Shown: positions 36,304-46,070 of the stretch, one piece after another
How the letters are laid out: each line of letters opens with the position of its first letter
How positions within the stretch are numbered: position 1 is the stretch's first letter
Assembly (NCBI RefSeq): GCF_900327275.1
Contig: NZ_LS398548.1
Coordinates: forward strand, 124,001-188,000
Direction: 5' to 3'
Origin: Orientia tsutsugamushi
Lineage (GTDB): Bacteria; Pseudomonadota; Alphaproteobacteria; Rickettsiales; Rickettsiaceae
DNA length: 64,000 nucleotides
The notes under the pieces: model-generated
What the model saw: only the letters and a program-made list of their open reading frames with translations
Database searches by the model: none
What the model was told of the DNA's origin: nothing
Position numbers and translations under genes: made by a program

Positions 36304-36776
36304 GTATTAGAATTTTGAGATTTATCATAGGGTTTATTGCTTTGGTAAACGTTAATAATATATATGCAGTAGAATATGAGTTAGAAGCTGACAATTTACT
36401 AAAGCTTGAGATTTCTGATAGTGGGCCAACAAGAATTAATCTTAAAGATGAAAAAATTAATGATATTCTTATGTACCCTCAAAACACAGTTGAAGGTATA
36501 GTTCATGAGTCTGGATGTTTGTTTATTGCTCCACGAGCAGAAGAAAACAAAGTTTATTTAATGGTAATAGGAAAATATAAAACAATTCAAGATTTAATGT
36601 TAACTTTTACTCCAAAAACTCCAAGCCCTATAATGCTTGTTAATGCTGCTACAAAAATAGAGGAAAAGGATAATTCAAAACAAAACAATAACAATTTGTT
36701 CAGTAATGACCTTAATACAAAAGAATTAACAGCAAAACCTTCTAAAAAACAAAGTAGAAATACTAAGGAAAAATAA
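36300..36776 (+). CDS. traK: TraK, secretin-like outer-membrane complex protein (short)
   Basis: 158 residues with a signal peptide (FIIGFIALVNVNNIYAVEYE) and the VirB9-like N-terminal beta domain (NLLKLEISDSGPTRINLKDEKINDIL, GCLFIAPRAEENKVYLMVIG). F TraK is about 240 residues; the C-terminal secretin-like part is replaced by a polar Lys/Asn tail, so this is probably truncated. The operon position between traE and the pilin/traB fits. Downstream (36774-36803) there is an AAACTGGC...GCTAGTTTTT hairpin, a possible terminator. Confidence 0.75.
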   Translation: MSIRILRFIIGFIALVNVNNIYAVEYELEADNLLKLEISDSGPTRINLKDEKINDILMYPQNTVEGIVHESGCLFIAPRAEENKVYLMVIGKYKTIQDLMLTFTPKTPSPIMLVNAATKIEEKDNSKQNNNNLFSNDLNTKELTAKPSKKQSRNTKEK

Positions 36777-36920
36777 AACTGGCTTAAAATGCTAGTTTTT
36801 ACTTCAAAGACTTGAAGTTCTGGTAGGGTATCTGAAACTCGCTTCAAAGTAAAATTTCATTCAATGTGGAATTCACTAGCACTAGGAGAATAATGCAAAA
36901 TTTACTAATAAGCAATAACA

Positions 36921-37250
36921 ATGTTCATATATCAAAAATCTCGACTAAATATGCTAAACCCTACATTTAGAATACAGTGGAATAATGTAGTTGTAGGGCT
37001 GTTAATTATTATAATTACTGCTTGTGTTTTTTCTTTTGAGCCAGCATTAGCTGATACTCTTGAAGGACAGCTTAATAAAATAGACGGACTTTTTAGTGGA
37101 AAGCTAAAAACAATAGGTATATCAAGCGCAACTATTTTATCATCGATTTGGGCTGTAGCACGAGGGAATATAAAGCTTGCAGGAGTAATGGTAGCAATTG
37201 GTGTTATTTTAGGCTTTTACCTAGTGAATTGCCAGTGGTATGAAAATTAA
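36921..37250 (+). CDS. Candidate conjugative pilin (TraA-F/VirB2-like)
   Basis: 109 residues from ATG 36921 (or 99 from 36951). It begins with a long hydrophobic leader (VVVGLLIIIITACVFS) ending in a signal-peptidase-like site PALA-DT. The short mature part has a second hydrophobic helix (LAGVMVAIGVILGFYLV), the usual build of VirB2/TraA pilins of about 65-75 residues. It lies between traK and traB. I base the pilin call on size, topology and position, not on sequence motifs. Confidence 0.55.
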   Translation: MFIYQKSRLNMLNPTFRIQWNNVVVGLLIIIITACVFSFEPALADTLEGQLNKIDGLFSGKLKTIGISSATILSSIWAVARGNIKLAGVMVAIGVILGFYLVNCQWYEN

Positions 37251-37292
37251 TTGATAAGGTAGAAACATTAACATTCAAAAAGCGGAGGAATA

Positions 37293-38619
37293 GTGGAACA
37301 GGACAATTCAGACAATAATAATACAAAAGAAGAAGATTTAGAGCTAAATGATAAACCAAAGGCTGAATCTGGTGTTAGGTCTAATAGCAAGTTATCAGAA
37401 TTAACAAATATCATTCGTAGAAAGCCAGTAATTGCCTTAACTTTTATAAGCATCACAATAATGGTTGTTTCATTTTTTTTATCTGAAAGTGGTAAAACGA
37501 AAGAATCTATAATTTTTATTGAAAATCGTGAGTCAAGAGAAGCGATTTCTGGAATAGAACAAGCTGTAGATTTGAGAGCGAAATGGACAGAGGAAATACT
37601 TAATGAAGTCAAAACATTAAAAGATAGATTTGAAAATGTAACAGAAAGCAGATATTTAGAAATTACAGCCCAAATTAATAATTTTAACCAAAAACTTGAG
37701 ATATTGGAGAATCAGCCTAAGCAGAGTCTATATAATAATGATAGTGATGAATTTAGTTCTGATCTTAATCATCATATTTTAAATTCACCACATGATAACA
37801 AAACAGAGCAAGCTCCTGTAGTAGTAAAGCCTTATGTAAATCTTAGGAGAGCTGAATCTGAGCAAAAAAAATGTTGAGAACTATGTTACTAGCGGTAGTT
37901 CTGCTAGAGCTGTCCTACTTATTGAAGTCGTTGTAGGCACAGGAACAAACAGCTCTTCATCACCAGAACCAATTGTTCTGCAGTTGCTTGATACAGCAAT
38001 TCTTTATGATAAATATAAAACTGATCAAATCAAAAAGGCAATTTTAATTGGATCCTATAACTGAGAGATGTCCTCAGAGAGAGCTAAATGTCGCATCGAA
38101 ACTCTTTCAGTAGTCAATAACCAAGGAGATATTATTGAGAAAAAGGTGGAAGGATGGTTGATAGGCGAAGACGGACGTTCTGGAATTAAAGGAATCGTGG
38201 TGGATAAATCGTCTAACATAGCAGGCATGGCTGCATTAAATGGAGTATTTAGCAGTATAGCTAAATTTCTTCAGACTAAGGCTATTAAACCTGATATGAC
38301 ACCAACTTTAAACCTAGTAGCTGGAGGTCAACAACAAGAGTTTCAGATTGGAGATGCACTTCAGTCTGGAGCTTACTCTGGAGCTAGCAATGCTTTTGAT
38401 AAGCTGGCTGATTTTGCTATAAAGCGAGCTGATTCCATGAGCCCAGTCATTGTTGTTGCCTCAGGTAGAGTCATAGATGTTGTATTTAAAAAAGGTTTTG
38501 ACTTATGCGAGCACAAGAAGAAGCCACATAATTCAACTTATTCACCATCAACTGGCAATGAAAAAGTTAATTTGCATAATAAATTCGATCAATCACAAAA
38601 GTTAGAGGAGCATTTATAA
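37293..38619 (+). pseudogene. traB: TraB, VirB10-like scaffold, frameshift plus TGA
   Basis: Starts at GTG 37293 with a good GGAGG site. It has a membrane helix (PVIALTFISITIMVVSFF) and coiled coil (EEILNEVKTLKDRF). At the A-run near 37870 the frame shifts; the other frame continues ENYVTSGSSARAVLLIEVVVGTG, the TraB core. A TGA at 38062-38064 (GSYN-stop-EMSSERAKCRIETL) breaks it again; the last 183 codons (38068-38619) complete the family domain (VKGW-type EGWLIGEDGRSGIKG). TraB bridges inner and outer membranes in F-type systems. Two lesions, so not functional. Confidence 0.88.
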
Positions 38620-38948
38620 TGAAGTTTTTATTATTGCTATTGGGCTGTATGAGCCTAACCAGCTTCTTTTTCGAAAGTAATTTTGATTGTAAAATTCCTA
38701 AAGGGCTAAAATGTAAGTCTTTATACGAAATAAAGAATATGGTTGCTCAAGGCGCTTTTGATATTGATAATCTTGAGAAAGTTGAAACATCAAAAATTAA
38801 ATCAAAAAGACGTTGTATTCTATGCTACAGGCAAGCTAAAGCAGTTCAAGGCGTAGATGTTGTTAACAAGTCTCCGAAAAAACCAAAAAAATATCTTATT
38901 AATTTATTTAAATCAAAACAGAGTCAAGGTGAACGCAAGCATACATAA
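38619..38948 (+). CDS. traV: TraV, outer-membrane lipoprotein (divergent C-terminus)
   Basis: 109 residues. The signal peptide ends in a lipobox (LLLLLGC), so Cys10 should be lipidated. DCKIPKGLKCKSLYEIKNMV is the TraV Cys signature. The expected C-terminal beta part (about 60 residues in F TraV) is missing or replaced by a basic tail (KKPKKYLINLFKSKQ). Starts within the traB stop. The end overlaps the traC start by about 20 bases. Confidence 0.75.
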   Translation: MKFLLLLLGCMSLTSFFFESNFDCKIPKGLKCKSLYEIKNMVAQGAFDIDNLEKVETSKIKSKRRCILCYRQAKAVQGVDVVNKSPKKPKKYLINLFKSKQSQGERKHT

Positions 38949-41422
38949 GGATTTTGATCGAGAAAGATTTTCTAAACACTTTGTCTATGAATCGTATGAT
39001 GATGAGACTCAGCTATTCTTTAATCGTGGTTCAATAGGCTTTGTATTGCTTGCATGCCCATTGGCTGAAGCTAGTGTTTCGGCTCAAAATGAAATTGCTG
39101 AATTTCTGAAAAGCGATGAAAATTTACCTGCTGAAAGTAGCCTGCAAGTCTTGATGATTGGTAGTAATAATATAGAGAATTTTTTAAGCAACTGGCAGTC
39201 ATATCGTAAAGGATAGATATTTATTGAGTTAGCAAATAAAAGAACAGAGTTTTTGCGTGATCAAGCTCAAAAAGTAGGTTCTATAAAGGATGTAGTATTG
39301 TTGATTTCAGTAACTATACCTAATTTAAATGCAAATATAGATGATATGATTCGCAGACGAGATGCTTTGAAAGATACGTTCAGGTCAATTGGATTAAGCA
39401 CTGAAAATGTGAATGCACAGCAATTATTAAAGTTTCTGAGAGTAATATTTGGCTGGCCTGAAGAAGAACATTCAAATATTAACCAGTATGAAATATTGTC
39501 TGAACAAATTCTAAGTGGAGATTTCTCGTTATTTGAGAATGATGATTGTGTAAATGTAAATGATGATCAAATATTTATCAGTCTAGAAGCAAGAAATAGG
39601 CCTGCAGAGTGGAAATTATCTGCTATGGATCTGTTTTTAGGTAATGAAATGCGTCGTGATGAATATATAAAATCAAATTTCCTGATTCATTTTGGTCTGC
39701 AAATTTTACCAAATCAAGCTATGGAAAGAACTGCTGCTATAACCAAAAGAGAGGCACTAGAAAGAAATATTAATGCAGGAATGGGCAAATTTTTTTCATG
39801 ACATACAACAAGAAACTGCTGATTTAGCTGATGTAGTAGCTGCTCTACAGAGTGGTGATAGAGTTGTTAATATTCACTTCAACGTTATTATGTTTGATAA
39901 AACAAAAAAGGCTAAGCAATCTGCATCGGCCTTTTGTTCGATGTTAAGACGCAGTGGATGGTATTTTGTACCATGCAAATATGATCATGTAGCCGTGTTA
40001 CTAGCTGCGCTACCAATGCAGTTAGTTGAGCAAGGCCCAAAAGGTATATTGGGTCAAAATAAAACATCAGGAGTTGGAGTAGCTCTTTCTAGCTTAGGTA
40101 GAGGCATAAAAACTGTTTCTGTAGAGAGCAAAGTATTATTGCCAATAATCGGTGAATGGAAAGGTGATTTAAGTTCTCCAGGTATGTTGCTAGCTGGAAG
40201 ACGAGGTCAAATAATGTACTGGTCTCCTTTTGGTGGAGCTTTATTACCTGCATTAAATAAGAATGCAGCAGCTCCAAATGAGAACTTTAACCTTTGTATA
40301 GCTGGAGTTCCAGGCTCTGGAAAATCTGTTTTCATGCAAGAATTAATGCTATCTGTTCTAGGAGTTGGTGGTAAAGTTTTTGTTCTTGATTACGGAAGAT
40401 CGTTTAAGCGTACATGCTTGATTCTAGGTGGTAGATACATAGAATTCGACATGAAAAATCCTGTATCAATTAATCCATTTTCAGAGGTGCCAGAGGATGA
40501 CAGCGCAAAGTCTATAGAAGCTAGATCGGATTTTTTATCTAACTTTCCATCCATTTTAGCTACTATGGCTGCTCCACAGTATGGAACAAGCGATTTACAA
40601 CAACCAATGCTACAGAGGGCTTTGATATCAGTCTGGCAAAAAAAGGGAGCTAAAGCTGAAATCACGGATATTGCAGACTGGTTATCAAATAGAGAAGAAT
40701 CATATGCTAAAGAGCTTGGAAATATGCTCTTTCCTTTTACTAAAGATGGTCAACATGGAAGATTTTTTAGCGGTAAGGCGCAATTATCTCTAAACTCTGA
40801 TATTGTGGTAATTGAAACTGATCATCTACGCTCTGTACCAGAGCTATTAGCTGTGATTGTACAGATTATGATTGTTCATATTAATCAAACAATGGTTAAG
40901 GGAGATAGAAGTAGACCATTTTTAATTATGATAGATGAAGCTTGGAAGCTATTAGCTGGAAAGCGTTCAGGAGAGTTTATTGAAGAAGCAGGTCGAATAG
41001 CTCGAAAATATAATGGATCGATTGCTTTAGCAACTCAGCAACTCACGGATTACTTTCGTCAAGAGGGTTCTGCGTCTGAAAAGGCGTTTGAGAACTCATC
41101 GCATAAGATAATTTTGAAGCAAAATTCTGAATCGTTTAAGGCAATGAGAGCTAACCATAAGCTTGCAGGGTTTGTTGATGAGGATTGGAAGCTGAATTTA
41201 CTGCAATCTGTACATTCAAATCCTCCGTATTATAGTGAAATAGCTATTTATAGCCCTAATGTTTCAGGTGTTATAGGCAGATTAATGATTGATCCGTTTA
41301 CTCTGCTGTTAACTTCAACGAATGCTAGAGATTATCAAGCAATAGAAGATCACATGGCTAAAGGGATGAATGTCAGTGAGGCAATTAATTATGTGATAAG
41401 AGAACGGAAAATAATTCCATGA
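38929..41422 (+). pseudogene. traC: TraC, VirB4-type ATPase, one TAG and one frameshift
   Basis: The frame from GTG 38929 holds the TraC N-domain (RERFSKHFVYESYDDETQLFF). A TAG at 39214-39216 interrupts it (YRKG-stop-IFIELANKR); the same frame goes on to 39801. There a run of seven T (AAATTTTTTTCATGAC) shifts the frame, and the last part, from 39773, is open to 41422 with AGVPGSGKSVFM (Walker A) and FLIMIDEAWKLL (Walker B). Restored length is about 830 residues, normal. TraC powers pilus assembly at the inner membrane. The C-terminal 549 residues contain the complete ATPase and could still be made. Confidence 0.9.
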
Positions 41423-42078
41423 AGCACGGAGCAGTAATTAGTATAGGTACATTCTTTGCTTTATTTGCCGTTGCTTATCAAGTAAGCGATATAAGAGCCA
41501 ATTTATTAAATGCTGATATAGGTGTTGAGATTAAGGATTATGGGACTAGAGGGCATGTTTTTCCAATCATTGAGGAATCATTACTGGAGGTGATTATGGC
41601 TAAACTTAATGCTGCATCAAAAAGTGGTTTGTTGAATCAAATGCAGCTGGAATTTCAGGAAAAAGTTAGGCAAAAAATCATGAGACCAGTTCCAGTAAAA
41701 AATTTGAGTAAAGCTACTGAAAATAAAACGCGAATATATGATTCTACCTATGTTCAAAAGGATGACATTAAGACAAAAAATGGTATAATAATAGTAAGGA
41801 GAGGAACTAAAATAAATCCTTTAGAGATAATAAATTGGGGTGAACCACTAATATTAATTGATGGAGATGATGAAGATCAGGTCGCTTGGGCAAAATCAAG
41901 ACCAGGAAAGATAGTGTTAGTTAATGGAAATCCTATTGAACTTAGCAATCTATTAGGCCGGCACGTATTCTTCGATCAATTGGGTTTTTTGAGTATGAAG
42001 TTTAAAATACAAGCTGTGCCAGCCATAATAGAGCAAGAAAACACTGTGCTTAAAATTAGCGAAGTAAGCACCTATTAA
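41419..42078 (+). CDS. traW: TraW, pilus assembly periplasmic protein
   Basis: 219 residues with a short N-terminal hydrophobic segment (VISIGTFFALFAVAYQV) for export. It carries the TraW signatures GVEIKDYGTRGHVFPIIEESLLEVI near the N-terminus and VARGTKxNPLxxxxW-like IIIVRRGTKINPLEIINWGE, then LLGRHVFFDQLGFLSMKFKIQAVPAI. The start overlaps the traC stop (ATGA), indicating translational coupling. Intact; normal length. Confidence 0.9.
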   Translation: MKHGAVISIGTFFALFAVAYQVSDIRANLLNADIGVEIKDYGTRGHVFPIIEESLLEVIMAKLNAASKSGLLNQMQLEFQEKVRQKIMRPVPVKNLSKATENKTRIYDSTYVQKDDIKTKNGIIIVRRGTKINPLEIINWGEPLILIDGDDEDQVAWAKSRPGKIVLVNGNPIELSNLLGRHVFFDQLGFLSMKFKIQAVPAIIEQENTVLKISEVSTY

Positions 42079-42168
42079 AAGCATATAACGCACGTTGGAA
42101 GTTACATAATATGCTGTAAGCAGTATAACTCAATATACTATTAGATTCAACTTAAAAGAAGGTTTTAT

Positions 42169-42342
42169 ATGAAAAGTTGGAAATTACAGCAATTAGAACA
42201 AGATCTAGTTAAAATAGTTAATAATACGCTACGAGGTGAAATACAAGAGATAGTAAATCCAGGTGGTGAAACTTTATATTTAATTCCAGGAAATAGATAT
42301 CCAAAACTTCTTCGTAAAATTTCATCAATGCAAGCAAAGTGA
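42169..42342 (+). CDS. Small 57-residue ORF between traW and traU
   Basis: ATG 42169 is preceded by AAAAGAAGG, a strong ribosome site, and the frame stops at TGA 42340-42342, with the traU GTG start following immediately. The protein is soluble and charged (MKSWKLQQLEQDLVKIVNN, NPGGETLYLIPGNRYPKLLR). I do not recognise it. The operon position, ribosome site and junction with traU support a real gene. It sits where other F-type operons have no conserved gene. Confidence 0.55.
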   Translation: MKSWKLQQLEQDLVKIVNNTLRGEIQEIVNPGGETLYLIPGNRYPKLLRKISSMQAK

Positions 42343-43320
42343 GTGAAGGAACTGGTAATTTTGTTAGCGATAGTAATGTCTATAACAGCTAATAACTGTT
42401 ATGCAGCTGCTGGGTGTGTTGGAAGATTTGTAAATCCTATAACAGATGTATGTTGGAAGTGCTTGTTTCCAATTACTATAGCTGGATTTAAGGTAGTAAG
42501 CAGTTCAATGCCTGATACTAATGCTTCTGGTAGACTTATATGTCTTTGTCCTAAGCCAGGGATTCCAGTGCCTATACCTGGTATTCCGGTAGGATTTTGG
42601 GAGCCAGTACGCCTTGTAGACGTTACAAAGTCACCAATGTGTATGGTAAGTCTTGGAGGTTTGTCATTTGGAACTGCTACTCAAAAAGGCATGAAAGATG
42701 AGGCTGAAGGAAGTGCTTTTTACCACATTCATTGGTATGTCTATCCCGTGATTTACTGGCTGGAAATTTTGCTTGATTTTATTTGTCTGGAAATGGCTGC
42801 AGTCGATATAGCATATTTAACAGAGTTTGATCCATTATGGAGTGACGATGCAAAATCTGCGATTTTAAATCCAGAAACGTTGTTGTTTCAAAATGTAGCT
42901 GCTTATCAAGCATGTATAGCTGATTGCATCAGTTGTAGCGCTGGTTTATTAGCAAGCGATTATGCTTTTTGGTGTGCTGGATGTCAAGGAATGCTTTACC
43001 CTTTCACTGGAACAGCTGCAGCGCATAATGGTGGAGTTGGAACATCTGTATTAATGGTAAGTAAGTTTATGGCTAAAATGCATAGGCAACTGATGTTATG
43101 GGGATATTATGGTTATAAAGGCCTATGTGGTAAGTATCCAATGCCTATTATCAAGAAAAGTCAGTATCGACTACAAATGACTTATCCAATTCCAGAAACA
43201 AAATCCTGCAAGAGCATAGGTCAAACAGAAGCTATATGGCAAGCTGGTAGAGAATTTCCAGTTAATGGTGAAGATTTTGGTTACTTGATTTGGCGAAAAA
43301 GAGATTGTTGTTTGCTTTGA
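42343..43320 (+). CDS. traU: TraU, mating-pair formation protein
   Basis: 325 residues with a signal peptide (VILLAIVMSITANNCYA) and many Cys. Family stretches: FVNPITDVCWKCLFPITIAG, CLCPKPGIPVPIPGIPVGFWEP, ACIADCISCSAGL and FWCAGCQGMLYPFTG. The Cys pairs need periplasmic disulphide formation, consistent with the TrbC and TraF neighbours. GTG start directly after the stop of the small ORF. Intact and normal length. TraU is needed for DNA transfer more than for pilus growth in F. Confidence 0.93.
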   Translation: MKELVILLAIVMSITANNCYAAAGCVGRFVNPITDVCWKCLFPITIAGFKVVSSSMPDTNASGRLICLCPKPGIPVPIPGIPVGFWEPVRLVDVTKSPMCMVSLGGLSFGTATQKGMKDEAEGSAFYHIHWYVYPVIYWLEILLDFICLEMAAVDIAYLTEFDPLWSDDAKSAILNPETLLFQNVAAYQACIADCISCSAGLLASDYAFWCAGCQGMLYPFTGTAAAHNGGVGTSVLMVSKFMAKMHRQLMLWGYYGYKGLCGKYPMPIIKKSQYRLQMTYPIPETKSCKSIGQTEAIWQAGREFPVNGEDFGYLIWRKRDCCLL

Positions 43321-43342
43321 TTTATAAAGCTTGGAGAGGAAT

Positions 43343-43726
43343 ATGGTTATACGAGTAATGATGTTGATGGTTTTATTATTTGTTAATAATGCTAATGCTT
43401 TTTTTTTGGACAAGCAAAAAACTTTTATTTTTGTCTCATTTTCAATGAGTGATGAGGCTTTAAAAAGCTATTTTGCTGAGTCTCAAAAGGTCGGAGCTCA
43501 ATTAGTTATGCGTGGGTTAATTAATAACTCATTTACACAAACAAAGAATAAAACTATGGAGCTTGATATTAGCTTCGATATAGATCCTAGCTTGTTTGAG
43601 AAATATAAGGTTGATGTTGTACCAGTGATAGTAATAGATGATGAAAAAAGAGGATTAACCAAGAAATTAACTGGCCATATTCCTTTAGCAACAGCATTAG
43701 AAATTATGAATGAGAATACTCCATGA
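43343..43726 (+). CDS. trbC: TrbC, pilus assembly thioredoxin-like protein
   Basis: 127 residues from ATG 43343 (or 131 from 43331) with a signal peptide (MMLMVLLFVNNANA). Then a TrbC-type domain: IFVSFSMSDEALKSYFAES, VMRGLINNSF, DISFDIDPSLFEKYKVDVVPVIVI. It lacks a CxxC motif, as is usual for the TrbC family. The stop overlaps the traN start (ATGA). F TrbC is about 212 residues; this short form is the trbC domain alone, as in many rickettsial elements. Confidence 0.85.
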   Translation: MVIRVMMLMVLLFVNNANAFFLDKQKTFIFVSFSMSDEALKSYFAESQKVGAQLVMRGLINNSFTQTKNKTMELDISFDIDPSLFEKYKVDVVPVIVIDDEKRGLTKKLTGHIPLATALEIMNENTP

Positions 43727-45417
43727 AGCAACTTATAGTACTAGTTTTGATAATATTGAACATCAATTGTTGTTTAGCTTCAATGCAAAGCAGTTATAAT
43801 GAAGCTAGCAACTATAATGTAAATCTTGGAAATTCTTCAAATACACAAGAATTATTTCATCAAGGTAGTAATGTTAATTATCCTAATAATGATGAGGATT
43901 TAACCTACCATGGCCGTAATCAGCTTGGTACAGAAAGTGGAGCAATGTTATTTCAAGCTGAAAACAGTAAAAACAATGCCTTAACTCAACATAATATCAA
44001 CGATCAAAATTATATGATAGCTAATTCAATGAGAATTGAATCTGATCCTTTAAGTGCCCTTGATAGCAGTAATTTCGTAACTCAGACAAGTACAACTAAT
44101 ACTGAAATCATTCAAAGTTGTACTGAAGGCAGTAAGTTCAATATTGAACTTATTCGAGAATTAAACGTTGAGTGCAAATTAGAGAATGTATGGCTTCCAT
44201 GGCAAAGCCGGCAAATGGAATTTGCAACAGAAGAAATAAAGGAGAATCATAGTAATTGGCTTAATAGTCGTAGCGATGTCTATGATGATGAATTAGATGC
44301 GCAAATATACTGCCTAGCAGATGATCCCGAAGCAATTGTAAAACAAATGAAATGGGCTATTGCTAATAGGCTTGGTGCATCTATACACAATATTGGTAGA
44401 AATTTTTTATTAGAAGTAAATGAAAAAATATGTATACTTCACTATGACTACAGAGATAAGACTCAAGAACTAAGGGAAGTAGCAGAATATTGGAAAGTTT
44501 TAAACCCTGAACTTGAGCAATTAACAGAAAGTAACGAATGCTATGAGGTCAATAGAATCAACTATGATGGTGGTGATAGAGTATTTTTTGACAAGTTTAA
44601 AGTCAATCGTCCATATTGGAAACAAAAGATTGTTTTTTCTTGTACTAGCGATCCAAAAGATGGTTGCAAACACCTTAAAATTCAAAATTGCGAATTAAAA
44701 AACAGCACTTGCCAAAAATCAGTAGCAAATATTTGTTTACTATGGCAGCACGATTACAGCTGTTCAACTGAGAAGCAAACAATGCTACACTCATCATTGC
44801 GTAATAACTCAATCTTTTGTTTAGGAGGCAATTGCAATACTCCAACTATTATACCAAACAGGGATATAGCTAAAGTAGCTCATCTAGCTATGCTAAATCA
44901 GATGAGCAAAGACATTAAAACAAATCCCGTTTCTGTATTTTCAGGTAAACATCGCAAATGCAAAAAAGATGTATTTAGTTTTTTGAATTGCTGCTCTTCA
45001 ATGACTGGCTGGGGGCGTGATATAGGCTTATCGCAATGCAAATCTAAGGAACAAGAATTAGCTCTATATAGAAAAAAAGGTTACTGCTACTATATTGGAA
45101 CATACTGTTCTTCAAGAATTCCGATATTAGGTATTTGCTTAGCTAGAAAGTCTACTTATTGCTGCTTTCAGTCGAAACTTGCTAGAATTTTTCAGGAAGA
45201 AGCAAGAAAACAGCTAAAAATAGACTTTGGAACACCTGAATGTCCAAAGTGTAGAGGCCTTACTGTTAAGGAATTACAAAAAGTTGATTTCACTAAAATC
45301 AATATGGATGAACTATTTGGTGATATACTCACTAAGGCTCAAAACAGCATGAACAAAGACATTATTGCAGGAATCAAAGATAAAGTTCATCGTATACAAC
45401 AAATACAACATTATTGA
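43723..45417 (+). CDS. traN: TraN, Cys-rich mating-pair stabilisation protein
   Basis: 564 residues with a signal peptide (LIVLVLIILNINCCLA). A polar Asn/Ser-rich first quarter (repetitive N, Q, S) is followed by the TraN Cys-rich domain: SCTEGSKFNIE, CYEVNRINYDGGDRVFF, KDGCKHLKIQNCELKNSTC, and DVFSFLNCCSSMTGWGRDIGLSQCK near residue 420. TraN is an outer-membrane adhesin that contacts the recipient. F TraN is about 600 residues. Intact here; a truncated copy is at 10294-11287. Confidence 0.92.
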   Translation: MKQLIVLVLIILNINCCLASMQSSYNEASNYNVNLGNSSNTQELFHQGSNVNYPNNDEDLTYHGRNQLGTESGAMLFQAENSKNNALTQHNINDQNYMIANSMRIESDPLSALDSSNFVTQTSTTNTEIIQSCTEGSKFNIELIRELNVECKLENVWLPWQSRQMEFATEEIKENHSNWLNSRSDVYDDELDAQIYCLADDPEAIVKQMKWAIANRLGASIHNIGRNFLLEVNEKICILHYDYRDKTQELREVAEYWKVLNPELEQLTESNECYEVNRINYDGGDRVFFDKFKVNRPYWKQKIVFSCTSDPKDGCKHLKIQNCELKNSTCQKSVANICLLWQHDYSCSTEKQTMLHSSLRNNSIFCLGGNCNTPTIIPNRDIAKVAHLAMLNQMSKDIKTNPVSVFSGKHRKCKKDVFSFLNCCSSMTGWGRDIGLSQCKSKEQELALYRKKGYCYYIGTYCSSRIPILGICLARKSTYCCFQSKLARIFQEEARKQLKIDFGTPECPKCRGLTVKELQKVDFTKINMDELFGDILTKAQNSMNKDIIAGIKDKVHRIQQIQHY

Positions 45418-46070
45418 GGTACTTATTGAACTTGCAGAGTAGTAGATACAATAATTACTAATTGTATTAGTAATTATTGTATTGTATATTACTTTATATT
45501 AATTTTTTTTAATGTATAATAATAAAATACATAAAATGTGTATGATTATTGTATATTAAATATGGTGAAAAACTAATGAATAATAATGATTTATTGCTTG
45601 AATTCCGTTATGCCTCCGCAGTGGGTAATGTAGAAAGGGTAAAGCAGATTCTAGCACAATATAATGCTGGTGACATTATCAATGCATTATATGGTATTGG
45701 GTTTGGTTTACATACGGCTATTAGAAATGATGATATAAATCTAGTGAGGCTTATGTTAGATAGTGGAGCTGATCCAAATGAGCAAAGTGTTTATGGTGCC
45801 ACCCCTTTACATGTTGCTATCTGGTATAACCGTGTAGATATGATATATCTTTTATTGGATAAAAATGCTAATATTAATGCACAAAATAGGGATGGTAGGA
45901 CTCCTCTACATGTCGCTGCTTGCGATGGTATGAATGATAGTATGAATGATATAATAATGCAGATTCTGCCTAATAGTGTAGCTAATATTAATTTACAAGA
46001 TAATTATGGTCAAACTCTTTTACACTTTGCTGCTCGAAGTGGCAGCAAAGATCTAGTAGAGTTTTTGTGT

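Noticed and set aside
45481-45540. AT-rich stretch upstream of the ankyrin gene resembling a phase-variable promoter
   Set aside because: No homopolymer or short tandem repeat of the needed kind; simply low GC.
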